A stretch of DNA of 64,000 bases from Streptococcus oralis (GTDB lineage Bacteria; Bacillota; Bacilli; Lactobacillales; Streptococcaceae): assembly GCF_022749195.1 (NCBI RefSeq), contig NZ_CP094226.1:1204001-1268000 (forward strand), written 5' to 3'. The notes below the pieces were generated by a model. It was not told the DNA's origin. It saw only the letters and a list, made by a program, of their open reading frames with translations, and did no database searches. Numbering within the stretch: position 1 is the stretch's first letter; each line of letters opens with the position of its first letter. The position numbers and the translations under genes are program-made. Positions 1 through 7,234 of the stretch are shown piece by piece.

Positions 1-51
1 CTATAGCACAAAGCACCCTTAAAATCAAGCAAAAACTTTTTCAGAGTCCCC

Positions 52-681
52 TTAAACATTGCTAAAATCATATAATTGGGGATAGTGGTCACATTCTGGA
101 TTTTTGGGATGGCAGATAGCTCGTCCAAAGTAAATCATGGCCTGGTGAGCTGCTAACCACTCTTCTGGTGGCAGAACATCCATAACACGTTTTTCTACTT
201 CAAGTGGCGTAGCCGATTTTTTAACGATATTGTGATGCTTGCAGATCCGCTCCACATGAGTATCGACTGCGAAGGCTGGGATTCCAAAGCCCACACTCAT
301 GACAACATTGGCTGTCTTACGACCAACACCTGCTAGACTTTCTAATTCTTTACGTGTCTGAGGGACTTGACCATCAAAATCATCTAGTAACTGTTGAGCA
401 CATTTTTTAAGAAATTTAGCCTTATTTCGATACAGTCCCAGGCGAGAAATGTGTGAAGCAATTTCACTTTCAGTCGCTACAGACATGGCTTGTGGTGTCG
501 GAAAGGCAGCAAAGAGCCCTGGTGTGGCCTTATTTACCGCTGCATCTGTGGTCTGAGCTGACAACATCACCGCAACCAGTAGTTCAAAATGATTGGTAAA
601 ATCAAGACTAGGCTTAGCATCTGGAAAGAGGGCAATAATTTCCTCTATGACATGACGGGCACGTTTCTTAGATAAAACCAT
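52..681 (-). CDS. nth: Endonuclease III (DNA glycosylase/AP lyase)
   Basis: This 209-residue protein is a base-excision-repair glycosylase/AP lyase that removes oxidised pyrimidines. The helix-hairpin-helix LAGVGRKTANVV (about 116-127) carries the catalytic Lys122, and Asp140 lies in AFAVDTHVERI. The C-terminal iron-sulfur loop is degenerate: Cys190 and Cys197 are present (C-x6-C), but the third and fourth cysteine positions are Tyr200 and Phe206, so a normal 4Fe-4S cluster is unlikely. The gene directly follows the YceD-family gene with no spacing, which suggests co-transcription. The first 51 bases of the window, downstream of its stop, show no gene I can identify. Confidence 0.93.
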   Translation of the reverse strand: MVLSKKRARHVIEEIIALFPDAKPSLDFTNHFELLVAVMLSAQTTDAAVNKATPGLFAAFPTPQAMSVATESEIASHISRLGLYRNKAKFLKKCAQQLLDDFDGQVPQTRKELESLAGVGRKTANVVMSVGFGIPAFAVDTHVERICKHHNIVKKSATPLEVEKRVMDVLPPEEWLAAHQAMIYFGRAICHPKNPECDHYPQLYDFSNV

Positions 682-1224
682 CTACTCGTCTCCATCAAAC
701 AGTCCTTGCAAGCCAGCAAATGGACTGTTTTCTTCTTTCTTGACTGCTTGTTGGGCTTGGTATTCATCTTCAGTCATGATTTGCCAGTCATTTCCTGACA
801 CAAAACCTTGGCCCGCCTCTTCTTCTGCCGTCAAGACCTTGATTGGGATATTGAGCAGGATATTATCTGCTACGCTCTCAGCAAGGTCGATTTCCCCATT
901 TTCGATAGGCAAGACTAAGTCATCGTCTAGAACTTCCTGGTCTAGTTGATTGGTCGCTCCTTCCATGAAGACTTCTGTGACTGGATAAGACTCAGCCAAC
1001 TCAACTGGCTCCATACTGCGGCTGGAAGCAAGGACAATAGTATATGACAACTGATAGTCTAAGAAATACAGACGGTCTTCGTACTGGGCCTTTCCCACTG
1101 CTAGGATATCTTTGACATCTAAAATTTCTTGATTCCGTTTACGCAAGTCTGCGACAAGGTCTAAAGTTTGTTCAAAGTGTAGGCCTTCAGGCTGCTTACG
1201 AATTTCTTGAATATTTAACTTCAT
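682..1224 (-). CDS. YceD / DUF177 family protein
   Basis: This acidic 180-residue protein belongs to the YceD (DUF177) family, linked in other bacteria to 23S rRNA accumulation and usually encoded beside rpmF. The family features are the N-terminal KLNIQEIRKQPEGLHFEQTLD, the central 'YDYQLSYTIVLASSRSMEPV'-like strand region with ASSRSMEPV, and an acidic C-terminal half (LDDDLVLPIENGEIDLAE). There is no rpmF here; nth follows immediately. The start ATG has a GGAGGAAAT ribosome site. The family call rests on overall pattern rather than on a catalytic motif. Confidence 0.75.
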   Translation of the reverse strand: MKLNIQEIRKQPEGLHFEQTLDLVADLRKRNQEILDVKDILAVGKAQYEDRLYFLDYQLSYTIVLASSRSMEPVELAESYPVTEVFMEGATNQLDQEVLDDDLVLPIENGEIDLAESVADNILLNIPIKVLTAEEEAGQGFVSGNDWQIMTEDEYQAQQAVKKEENSPFAGLQGLFDGDE

Positions 1225-1325
1225 ATTTCCTCCATAAAGATGTATTCACTTGATTATACCATGAAAAGGTTATAAGTCAGCTTTCCAAACTTTGATATTA
1301 AAATCTCATTTTTAACATATTTACT

Positions 1326-1354
1326 ATGACAAACTTTCCTATTAGTGCTATACT
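1326..1354 (+). promoter_or_regulatory. Promoter of the 109-residue gene
   Basis: A -35-like ATGACA (1326-1331), a 17-base spacer and an extended -10 TGC-TATACT (1349-1354) precede the gene at 1392. The gene has a strong AGGAGG ribosome site at 1378-1383. Confidence 0.6.
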
Positions 1355-1391
1355 ATAGGAAAGAATACATCAGAGCAAGGAGGATGCTCAT

Positions 1392-1721
1392 ATGGAAGAC
1401 AAAGCACTCATCACTGAAGCTTACCAACTCCTTTCCGAGTTAAATAAAAGCTACCAAAGCTGCAACCAAGGAACAGCCGATGATTTCCGTCTACAAGAAC
1501 TACTGAACACCACTCTCAAGGAACTTAAAAAAGCGGAAAAGATTGACAACAGTATCTTAATCGACCTCGAGAAATTTTACCAACGTACCAGTCTTCTGAT
1601 TGGACTGGGTAGCCTAAAACTGAATGATCAAGCTCGTGCTGCTTGGCGCAACTATGACAAGTTCCACTACGAACATGTCAAACACGTACTGACTCTCTAT
1701 GGACCTGTTTTTGGATTTTAG
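1392..1721 (+). CDS. Small hypothetical protein, possibly bacteriocin-immunity-like
   Basis: This 109-residue protein is predicted to be all-helical and soluble (MEDKALITEAYQLLSELNKSY start; YGPVFGF end), with no signal peptide. Size, helix pattern and aromatic C-terminus recall enterocin-A-type bacteriocin immunity proteins (four-helix bundles), but I see no decisive motif and treat the function as unknown. It has its own promoter and a strong ribosome site. It is followed by the leader of an ABC-F gene on the same strand, so the two could form a small resistance or tolerance locus; that is inference. Confidence 0.6.
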   Translation: MEDKALITEAYQLLSELNKSYQSCNQGTADDFRLQELLNTTLKELKKAEKIDNSILIDLEKFYQRTSLLIGLGSLKLNDQARAAWRNYDKFHYEHVKHVLTLYGPVFGF

Positions 1722-1744
1722 AGTTTAGAATTTTGGATTTTCTA

Positions 1745-1773
1745 TTGACAAAATTTCCTGAAAGGTATAGGAT
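1745..1773 (+). promoter_or_regulatory. Promoter of the ABC-F leader transcript
   Basis: A consensus -35 TTGACA (1745-1750), an exact 17-base spacer and -10 TAGGAT (1768-1773) start a roughly 300-base leader that ends just before the ABC-F gene. Confidence 0.65.
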
Positions 1774-1804
1774 AGAGGTACTAATACTCGGAGGTAAGGG
1801 AGAC

Positions 1805-1816
1805 ATGAACAACTAA
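1805..1816 (+). other. Three-codon leader ORF (Met-Asn-Asn-stop)
   Basis: ATG AAC AAC TAA follows a strong GGAGG (1790-1794) at a 10-base spacing, close to the predicted transcript start. Short translated ORFs ahead of ABC-F antibiotic-resistance genes are known to sense stalled ribosomes. Whether this one is translated is inference. Confidence 0.45.
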
Positions 1817-1903
1817 ATCTATCAAATAAAGAACTTTATTTAGTAGATCTTGTTTTTGTCTCTTTTTGCATGCTCTTTTTGTACTAGATTTTCTAGTATC
1901 TTG

Positions 1904-1996
1904 TCCTCATTGAAAATCAAAAAACTGGAAAGCTAATCATCTGCCCCTCTTGGGTTAGGAAGCTCCAAGCTAGTTTGACGACCTTTTCAACGAGGA
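1904..1996. repeat. Short element with terminal inverted repeats (RUP/BOX-like)
   Basis: The ends tcctcattgaaaa (1904-1916) and ttttcaacgagga (1984-1996) are inverted repeats with one mismatch, enclosing about 67 bases. Short elements with end sequences of this kind (BOX, RUP) are frequent between streptococcal genes, but I cannot assign this copy to a named family. It lies inside the ABC-F leader. Confidence 0.45.
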
Positions 1997-2022
1997 TAAT
2001 AGAGTTTTGACAGTGACTTTGG

Positions 2023-2050
2023 GCTCTACTAGATAAAGTAGAGCTTTTTG
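2023..2050 (+). terminator. Leader terminator ahead of the ABC-F gene
   Basis: A perfect 8-bp stem (GCTCTACT / AGTAGAGC) with a 6-base loop and a T5 run ends 36 bases before the start codon at 2086. Confidence 0.7.
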
Positions 2051-2085
2051 TTATGCACTATGGACATTCTAGAAAGGGCAACAAT

Positions 2086-3612
2086 ATGATAAAAATCAAC
2101 CATCTGACCATCACACAAAACAAAGATCTACGAGATTTTGTATCTGATTTAAGCATGACTATCCAAGACGGGGAAAAGGTTGCAATTATTGGTGAAGAAG
2201 GAAATGGCAAATCAACTTTGCTGCGAGCTTTAATGGGGGAAGCATTACCTGATTTTAGTATCAAGGGCGACATCCAGTCTGATCTTCAATCACTGGCCTA
2301 CATTCCTCAAAAGTTACCTGAGGAGCTAAAAAATAGGACTCTACACGATTACTTCTTTTTGGATTCTGCTGATTTAGACTACAGCATTCTTTATCGTTTG
2401 GCGGAGGAATTGCACTTTGATAGCGACCGTTTTGCTAGCGACCAAGAAATTGGCAGTCTATCAGGGGGCGAAGCTTTGAAAATTCAGCTCATTCACGAGT
2501 TAGCCAAACCTTTTGAGATTCTATTTTTAGATGAACCTTCAAATGACCTAGACCTTGAGACGGTTGATTGGCTAAAAAGGCAGATTCGAAAGATTAGGCA
2601 AACTGTTATTTTCATTTCCCATGATGAAGACTTTCTTTCTCAAACGGCTGATACTATTGTCCACTTGAGACTGGTCAAGCACCGAAAAGAAGCGGAAACG
2701 CTAGTCGAGCATTTAGACTATGATGGCTATAGTGAGCAGAGAAAGGCTAATTTTGCCAGACAAAGTCAGCAAGCTGCTAACGACCAGAGAGCCTATGATA
2801 AAACCATGGAAAAACATCGCCGAGTTAAGCAGAATGTAGAAAATGCTTTGCGAAATACTAAAAATGATGTTGCCGGGCGCCTATTGGCTAAAAAGATGAA
2901 AAATGTACTCTCTCAAGAAAAACGCTTTGAAAAGGAAGCCCAGTCCATGACCCAAAAGCCACTTGACGAGGAACAAATCCAACTTTTCTTTTCAGATATC
3001 CAACCATTACCGGCTTCTAAAGTCTTAATCCAACTGGAAAAGGAAAATTTATCCATTGGCGAACGCATTTTAGCTCAGAAATTACAACTAACGGTCCGTG
3101 GTCAAGATAAAATTGGTATTATCGGGCCTAATGGTGTTGGAAAATCGACTCTGTTATGCAAGTTACAACAACTCCTAAGCAACAAAAGAGAGATTTCGCT
3201 TGGTTTTATGCCACAAGATTACCACAAAAAACTGCAATTGAATTTATCTCCAGTAGCCTATCTCAGCCAAACAGGGCAAAAAGAGGAATTACAGAAAGTC
3301 CAATCTCACTTAGCCAGTCTCAATTTCAGTTATCCAGAGATGCACCACCAAATTCATTCTTTATCTGGTGGTCAACAAGGCAAACTGCTTCTGTTGGATT
3401 TAGTGTTGCGCAAACCAAACTTTCTCATTCTCGATGAGCCGACACGAAACTTTTCTCCCACTTCTCAACCCGAAATCAGAAAACTCTTTGCCTCTTATCC
3501 CGGCGGTCTGATCACTGTTTCGCATGACAGACGCTTCTTAAAAGAGGTCTGTACGAGTATCTATCGTTTGACAGAAAATGGTTTGGAAGTTTTTGATTTA
3601 CAAGATTTATAA
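2086..3612 (+). CDS. ABC-F family ATPase (ribosome-associated type)
   Basis: This 508-residue protein has two fused nucleotide-binding domains and no membrane segments, as in ABC-F proteins, which act on the ribosome, including antibiotic ribosome-protection factors. Domain 1 has Walker A GEEGNGKST (36-44), signature LSGGE and Walker B FLDEPSNDLD. A charged linker follows (HRRVKQNVENALRNTKNDV region). Domain 2 has Walker A GPNGVGKST and signature LSGGQ, but its Walker B continues LDEPTRNFSP instead of the usual LDEPTNHLD. I choose the ATG at 2086, which has AAAGGG 7 bases upstream, over an in-frame ATG at 2053 that abuts the leader terminator and has no ribosome site. The substrate or drug is unknown. 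Confidence 0.85.
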   Translation: MIKINHLTITQNKDLRDFVSDLSMTIQDGEKVAIIGEEGNGKSTLLRALMGEALPDFSIKGDIQSDLQSLAYIPQKLPEELKNRTLHDYFFLDSADLDYSILYRLAEELHFDSDRFASDQEIGSLSGGEALKIQLIHELAKPFEILFLDEPSNDLDLETVDWLKRQIRKIRQTVIFISHDEDFLSQTADTIVHLRLVKHRKEAETLVEHLDYDGYSEQRKANFARQSQQAANDQRAYDKTMEKHRRVKQNVENALRNTKNDVAGRLLAKKMKNVLSQEKRFEKEAQSMTQKPLDEEQIQLFFSDIQPLPASKVLIQLEKENLSIGERILAQKLQLTVRGQDKIGIIGPNGVGKSTLLCKLQQLLSNKREISLGFMPQDYHKKLQLNLSPVAYLSQTGQKEELQKVQSHLASLNFSYPEMHHQIHSLSGGQQGKLLLLDLVLRKPNFLILDEPTRNFSPTSQPEIRKLFASYPGGLITVSHDRRFLKEVCTSIYRLTENGLEVFDLQDL

Positions 3613-3625
3613 ATGTTGAACACAG

Positions 3626-3656
3626 CAAAAATCCAGAGAAGTTTCTCTGGATTTTG
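3626..3656. terminator. Bidirectional terminator, part of a direct repeat
   Basis: AAATCCAGAGAA pairs with TTCTCTGGATTT. It serves the ABC-F gene on the plus strand and the CPBP gene on the minus strand. A diverged copy lies at 4469-4499 downstream of htpX. Confidence 0.75.
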
Positions 3657-3657
3657 T

Positions 3658-3779
3658 TTACATCTGTTTCAAACGCTCAATTCGTTCTGAGATAGGTGGG
3701 TGGGTGTAAAATAGTTTTTGGAGTCCGCCACCTTTCTTGGGATCATTGATATAAAGTGGGCTGCTAGCATCGTCAACAT
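3658..3779 (-). pseudogene. htpX 3' fragment (duplicate)
   Basis: Read on the minus strand, this stretch encodes the last 40 or so HtpX residues, ending [19 protein letters not shown] and a stop, close to the true htpX end (ERLKHM) at 4499. It has no start and is cut at about 3780, just before the end of the CPBP gene. It is the residue of a duplication or recombination event that placed the CPBP gene beside htpX. Confidence 0.85.
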
Positions 3780-3791
3780 TCTAATGCAGTA

Positions 3792-4391
3792 TTATCTCAT
3801 ATACAAAAAGCAAAACGCAACCAGATTATTGAGGACATGCAAAAGAATGGAATTCCATAGGTTATCAGAAGTCTTATACCTTATCCCAAATGCAAATCCC
3901 ATACCTAAATAGGTGATAAAGCTAGGAATAGTATAGGGACCATGCAGATAAGCAAAAAGAAGCGATGTGGAAAACAAGCCAAAATATGTATTCTTAAATA
4001 CTATCCCCTGTAACATACCTCGCATAAAAATTTCTTCCGTGACAGGTGCCAAAACACAGAGATCCACAAAAAGTACAGACCATGAAAGTGATAAACTTTG
4101 CACAGCTTGAGTTGTGTCTGATTGGGTAGGGCCTAAAAAATTGACCAAAATATAAAATAGGAAAAGCAAGGCGTATGAAAGAAAACATTTTAAAATATCT
4201 TTTAGGCAGATTTTCCGAATGTGAAACAAGTCATACTTTTTTCCTACATATAAAAATAATGCAAGTTCAACAAGTGTAAAAAGGATTGATAGCGTTAATG
4301 AATTTATTCGCATGATTTTCTCTGCTATACTCAAATGAATTGGCATAAAAATCAAAATCAAGAAAAACGTCATCCAGCGCTTATACATCAT
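3792..4391 (-). CDS. CPBP family intramembrane glutamic endopeptidase
   Basis: This 199-residue, very hydrophobic protein of the CPBP (CAAX protease/bacteriocin-processing) family has the three family motifs: APVTEEIFMRG (Glu119, Glu120, Arg124), LLFAYLHG (Phe146, His150) and LLHVLNN (His185, Asn189). In streptococci and lactobacilli such genes often accompany bacteriocin loci (Abi proteins) or act in self-immunity; the role here is unknown. Two ATGs are adjacent, and the second (4388) sits better behind GAGGTG. The gene lies between two copies of the htpX 3' end and looks more AT-rich than htpX, so it was probably acquired. Confidence 0.85.
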   Translation of the reverse strand: MMYKRWMTFFLILIFMPIHLSIAEKIMRINSLTLSILFTLVELALFLYVGKKYDLFHIRKICLKDILKCFLSYALLFLFYILVNFLGPTQSDTTQAVQSLSLSWSVLFVDLCVLAPVTEEIFMRGMLQGIVFKNTYFGLFSTSLLFAYLHGPYTIPSFITYLGMGFAFGIRYKTSDNLWNSILLHVLNNLVAFCFLYMR

Positions 4392-4466
4392 TCACCTCAA
4401 TTATATAGAATTACATATATTATACTATTTTTTGGAGAGATAACAAGTTAAAAGCGAGATACTAAA

Positions 4467-4629
4467 AGCAAAAATCCAGAGACGACCTCTGGATTTTTTT
4501 ACATGTGTTTCAAGCGTTCGATTCGTTCTGAGATAGGTGGGTGGGTATAAAAGAGTTTTTGAAGCCCGCCACCTTTCTTAGGATTATTGATATAAAGAGC
4601 GCTGCTGGCATCGTCAACATGGTGATGCA
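4467..4629. repeat. Direct repeat, copy B (native htpX 3' end)
   Basis: This is the partner of 3623-3788 and contains the htpX terminator and the last codons of htpX. Recombination between the two copies would delete the CPBP gene. Confidence 0.85.
4469..4499 (-). terminator. htpX terminator
   Basis: AATCCAGAG pairs with CTCTGGATT and, on the minus strand, runs into T residues directly after the htpX stop codon. Confidence 0.75.
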
Positions 4630-5398
4630 TCGGCTCGCTATTCTCCAACTTACGCAAGGCATTGATCATCCCTTGAGGATTGCGAGTCAGCTCCACACTG
4701 GATGCATCCGCCAAAAATTCCCTCTGACGGGAAATGGCTAGTTGCACCAAGGTTGCTGCGAGAGGTGCTAGAACAATGGCTAAGAGAGAGATAACAAGCA
4801 TGATAATCTCCAAACCATTTCCATCGCGATCATTATCACTCCGTCTGCGACCTGCGCCACCCCACCACATCATCCGTCCTGCCATACTAGACAGAAGGGT
4901 AATGGCACTGGCAAGGGCAACAGCAATGGTCGAAATACGGATATCGTAGTTTCGGATATGACTGACCTCATGCCCCATAACAGCTTCCAGTTCCTCGCGA
5001 TTCATGATAGCCAGAAGGCCCGAAGTGGCTGCGACAGCTGCATTCTGCGGGTTTGAACCTGTTGCAAAGGCATTTAAAGAAGAATCCTCAATGATGAAAA
5101 CACGTGGCATGGGGATCTGAGCGACCATAGCCATATCTTCCACAACATGGTAGAGGTCTGGTGCTGTTTGCTCATCAACCTCACGCGCCCCATTCATAGA
5201 CATGACAATCTCTGTCGATTGAAAGATCATGGTCAGAGCGTAGATAAGACCAATAATCAAGGCAATAATCATGCCACCAAGACCTGAGCGCATGAAGAGA
5301 TAGCCAACCGCATAACCAACCAAGGCCAAGAGTAGGAAGAAAACCAGCAACAAAATCCAGGTTTTTCGTTTATTGCTCGCAATTTGATCAAACAACAT
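4499..5398 (-). CDS. htpX: HtpX membrane zinc metalloprotease
   Basis: This 299-residue M48-family protease takes part in membrane-protein quality control. The zinc motif is HEVSH (His143, Glu144, His147), with a further acidic stretch downstream ([10 protein letters not shown]). Two N-terminal membrane segments span about 13-35 and 42-62, and two more about 155-225. The ATG at 5398 gives [10 protein letters not shown], the usual streptococcal start, with GGTGA from the lemA end as ribosome site; an upstream in-frame GTG at 5407 would overlap lemA. One base separates it from lemA, so the two are co-translated. A duplicate of its 3' end lies at 3658-3779. Confidence 0.93.
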   Translation of the reverse strand: MLFDQIASNKRKTWILLLVFFLLLALVGYAVGYLFMRSGLGGMIIALIIGLIYALTMIFQSTEIVMSMNGAREVDEQTAPDLYHVVEDMAMVAQIPMPRVFIIEDSSLNAFATGSNPQNAAVAATSGLLAIMNREELEAVMGHEVSHIRNYDIRISTIAVALASAITLLSSMAGRMMWWGGAGRRRSDNDRDGNGLEIIMLVISLLAIVLAPLAATLVQLAISRQREFLADASSVELTRNPQGMINALRKLENSEPMHHHVDDASSALYINNPKKGGGLQKLFYTHPPISERIERLKHM

Positions 5399-5399
5399 C

Positions 5400-5960
5400 T
5401 TAGTCACCTAAACCGCTAAAGTCAACTTTAGGAACTGCCTTTTCCTCTTCAGGTGTTTGAAGGAAGTCTGCAGCTTTAAAGCCAAATAGTCCTGCGATGA
5501 TGTTGCTTGGGAAACTTTCAAGTTTTACATTGTAGTTGCTGACAACACTGTTGTAGAGTTGGCGTGAGTAAGAAATTTTATTTTCTGTATTGGTCAACTC
5601 TTCTTGCAATTTGATAAAGTTAGCACTAGCTTTCAAGTCTGGGTAATTCTCTGCTACTGCAAAGATACCAGAAATCTGGCGGGTAAGGGCATCACTGGCC
5701 TTCATAGCTTCTGCCGGTGAAGTTGCTGCGGCTACTTGTCTACGAAGTTCTGTTACTTTTTCCAAGGTAGAACCTTCATATTTCGCATAGCCTTTGACTG
5801 TTTCAATCAAGTTTGGGAGGAGATCATTACGACGCTTCAACTGAACATCGATCTGGCTCCAAGCCTCCTTGGTCTGCATACGATTTTTAACCAAACCGTT
5901 ATAGCTAACAATCACAAAAATAACAATCAGAGCCAAAACTCCAAGAATAATCCAAGTCAT
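5400..5960 (-). CDS. lemA: LemA family protein
   Basis: This 186-residue LemA protein has one N-terminal membrane helix (about 3-20), then [33 protein letters not shown], the hallmark of the family, and a helical body thought to sit outside the membrane. LemA and HtpX are commonly encoded together in Firmicutes; the biochemical role of LemA is not established. It is first in the lemA-htpX operon and divergent from rsmG, with both promoters in 5961-6053. Confidence 0.9.
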   Translation of the reverse strand: MTWIILGVLALIVIFVIVSYNGLVKNRMQTKEAWSQIDVQLKRRNDLLPNLIETVKGYAKYEGSTLEKVTELRRQVAAATSPAEAMKASDALTRQISGIFAVAENYPDLKASANFIKLQEELTNTENKISYSRQLYNSVVSNYNVKLESFPSNIIAGLFGFKAADFLQTPEEEKAVPKVDFSGLGD

Positions 5961-6053
5961 AATCTTATTCCTTTCTGCTTTTAGATTACTACCAGTATAT
6001 CAAAATTTTAACGAATATGGTAAAATAAGATGATACTAGAGAAGGAAACTACT

Positions 6054-6767
6054 ATGAAACCAGAAACATTTTACAGCCTACTAGCTGAGCAAAATATTCC
6101 ACTTTCTGACCAGCAAAAGAACCAATTTGAACGGTATTTTGAACTCTTAGTCGAGTGGAATGAAAAGATTAACCTGACCGCTATTACAGATAAAGAAGAA
6201 GTTTATCTCAAACATTTTTATGATTCGATTGCCCCCATCCTGCAAGGCTTGATTTCAAATGAAACTATCAAACTTCTTGATATCGGGGCTGGGGCAGGAT
6301 TTCCTAGTCTGCCTATGAAAATTCTCTATCCACAGCTGGATGTGACCATCATTGATTCGCTCAATAAGCGCATCAACTTCCTCCAACTATTGGCTCAGGA
6401 GCTGGAGCTGGATAGTGTTCACTTCTACCATGGACGGGCAGAAGACTTTGCTCAAGACAAGAACTTCCGTGCCCAGTTTGATGTTGTAACTGCTCGTGCG
6501 GTTGCCCGCATGCAGGTCTTATCTGAATTGACTATCCCTTACCTTAAAGTTGGTGGCAAACTATTAGCACTCAAGGCCAGCAATGCTCCTGAGGAATTGC
6601 TAGAAGCCAAGAACGCTCTCAACCTCCTCTTTAGCAAAGTAGAGGAAAACCTCAGCTATGCCCTGCCAAATGGAGATCCGCGCTACATCACTGTAGTCGA
6701 AAAGAAAAAGGAAACACCTAACAAGTACCCAAGAAAGGCTGGCATGCCCAACAAACGCCCACTTTAA
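6054..6767 (+). CDS. rsmG: 16S rRNA (guanine-527-N7) methyltransferase RsmG
   Basis: This 237-residue SAM-dependent enzyme (GidB) methylates G527 of 16S rRNA; its loss gives low-level streptomycin resistance in other bacteria. The SAM-binding motif is [17 protein letters not shown] (about 71-87), followed by [10 protein letters not shown] and [11 protein letters not shown]. The ATG at 6054 ([18 protein letters not shown] upstream) is preferred over an in-frame ATG at 6030. The basic C-terminus ([21 protein letters not shown]) is typical of the family. An 11-bp hairpin without a T-run (6761-6792) follows the stop. Confidence 0.93.
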   Translation: MKPETFYSLLAEQNIPLSDQQKNQFERYFELLVEWNEKINLTAITDKEEVYLKHFYDSIAPILQGLISNETIKLLDIGAGAGFPSLPMKILYPQLDVTIIDSLNKRINFLQLLAQELELDSVHFYHGRAEDFAQDKNFRAQFDVVTARAVARMQVLSELTIPYLKVGGKLLALKASNAPEELLEAKNALNLLFSKVEENLSYALPNGDPRYITVVEKKKETPNKYPRKAGMPNKRPL

Positions 6768-6802
6768 ACAATAGTGCACCCTTGTTTAAAGTTCAGAAAA
6801 CA

Positions 6803-7062
6803 ATTTACAAAATCAGCCTCGCTTTATTATTTCTAGGATCGGGAAAAATTCGTTTACAAAACGAACCTCGCTCTCGCATTTCCGGGCTCGGGAAAAAATG
6901 ATTTACAAAATCAACCTCGCTCTCGTATTTCTGGGCTCGGGAAAAATTCGTTTACAAAACGAACCTCGCTCTCGCATTTCCGGGCTCGGGAAAAAATGAT
7001 TTACAAAATCAACCTCGCTTTTTTGTTTCTCGGCTCGGGAAAAATTCGTTTACAAAACGAAT
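6803..7062. repeat. Tandem array of 49-bp units, alternating in two stem types
   Basis: The core tTTACAAAA recurs at 6803, 6852, 6901, 6950, 6999 and 7048, exactly 49 bases apart. Each core is a small palindrome, and the flanking stems alternate between two compensatory versions: TTCGTTT/AAACGAA and TGATTT/AAATCA. The true period is thus 98 bases. Between cores lies a conserved linker, acctcgctctcgcatttc followed by gggctcggg. The first unit is diverged and the last is partial. The array fills the rsmG-pyrP gap, and the last TTTACA is the -35 box of pyrP. Confidence 0.9.
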
Positions 7063-7077
7063 TTTTTCTGCTATACT
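7049..7077 (+). promoter_or_regulatory. pyrP promoter
   Basis: -35 TTTACA (7049-7054), supplied by the last copy of the 49-bp repeat, a 17-base spacer and extended -10 TGC-TATACT (7072-7077). Confidence 0.7.
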
Positions 7078-7083
7078 ATCACA

Positions 7084-7215
7084 AGCAAAGGTTTTTAATG
7101 TCATCCTGTGAGGTGACGAAGGCGCAGATTTATATAAATTTTTAAAAGATAGCTATTTTTTAAAAAGTCTTACTCTGAGGGCCTATTGCTGCAAAATAAT
7201 GGGCTCTTTTTTGGT
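7084..7215 (+). promoter_or_regulatory. PyrR-type attenuation leader of pyrP
   Basis: The leader contains a PyrR-binding-loop-like element, GTCATCCTGTGAGGTGACGA (about 7099-7118), and an intrinsic terminator with stem AGGGCCTATT (7178-7187) / AATGGGCTCT (7198-7207) and a T-run. In the known mechanism UMP-bound PyrR binds the loop and favours termination, so uracil uptake falls when pyrimidines are plentiful. Confidence 0.75.
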
Positions 7216-7234
7216 GCCCAAAAGTGAGGTTTTT

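Larger units (their letters stand above)
1817..2050 (+). promoter_or_regulatory. Candidate transcription attenuator of the ABC-F gene
   Basis: Three hairpins are visible. H1 pairs AAATAAAG (1824-1831) with CTTTATTT (1834-1841). H2 pairs TACTAGA (1882-1888) with TCTAGTA (1892-1898). H3 is an intrinsic terminator, GCTCTACT (2023-2030) with AGTAGAGC (2037-2044), followed by TTTTT. The left arm of H3 can pair instead with TAGTAGA at 1841-1847 (via 2025-2031) or with TCTAGTA at 1892-1898 (via 2027-2033), so terminator and antiterminator forms are mutually exclusive. Ribosome-controlled attenuation is an established mechanism for ABC-F genes; its operation here is inferred. Confidence 0.55.
3623..3788. 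repeat. Direct repeat, copy A (htpX 3' end plus terminator)
   Basis: About 165 bases are clearly similar to 4467-4629, which holds the htpX terminator and the last 40-odd codons of htpX. The two copies flank the CPBP-protease gene in the same orientation. Confidence 0.85.

Noticed and set aside
1-51. End of another gene downstream of nth
   Set aside because: Too short to recognise; no family motif in any frame.
3658-3779. Second functional htpX gene
   Set aside because: Only the last 40 or so codons exist, with no HEXXH segment and no start.
6008-6020. Competence cin-box-like AACGAATA upstream of rsmG
   Set aside because: The first base deviates from the consensus and the downstream -10 spacing is not convincing; ordinary promoter sequence is enough.
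6803-7062. Regular repeats suggesting a CRISPR array
   Set aside because: Units are contiguous 49-bp tandem copies whose 'spacers' are themselves identical, and no cas genes are near.
7199-7234. Upstream ATG start for pyrP
   Set aside because: It lies inside the attenuator stem and has no ribosome site; the ATG at 7235 has GTGAGG at good spacing.
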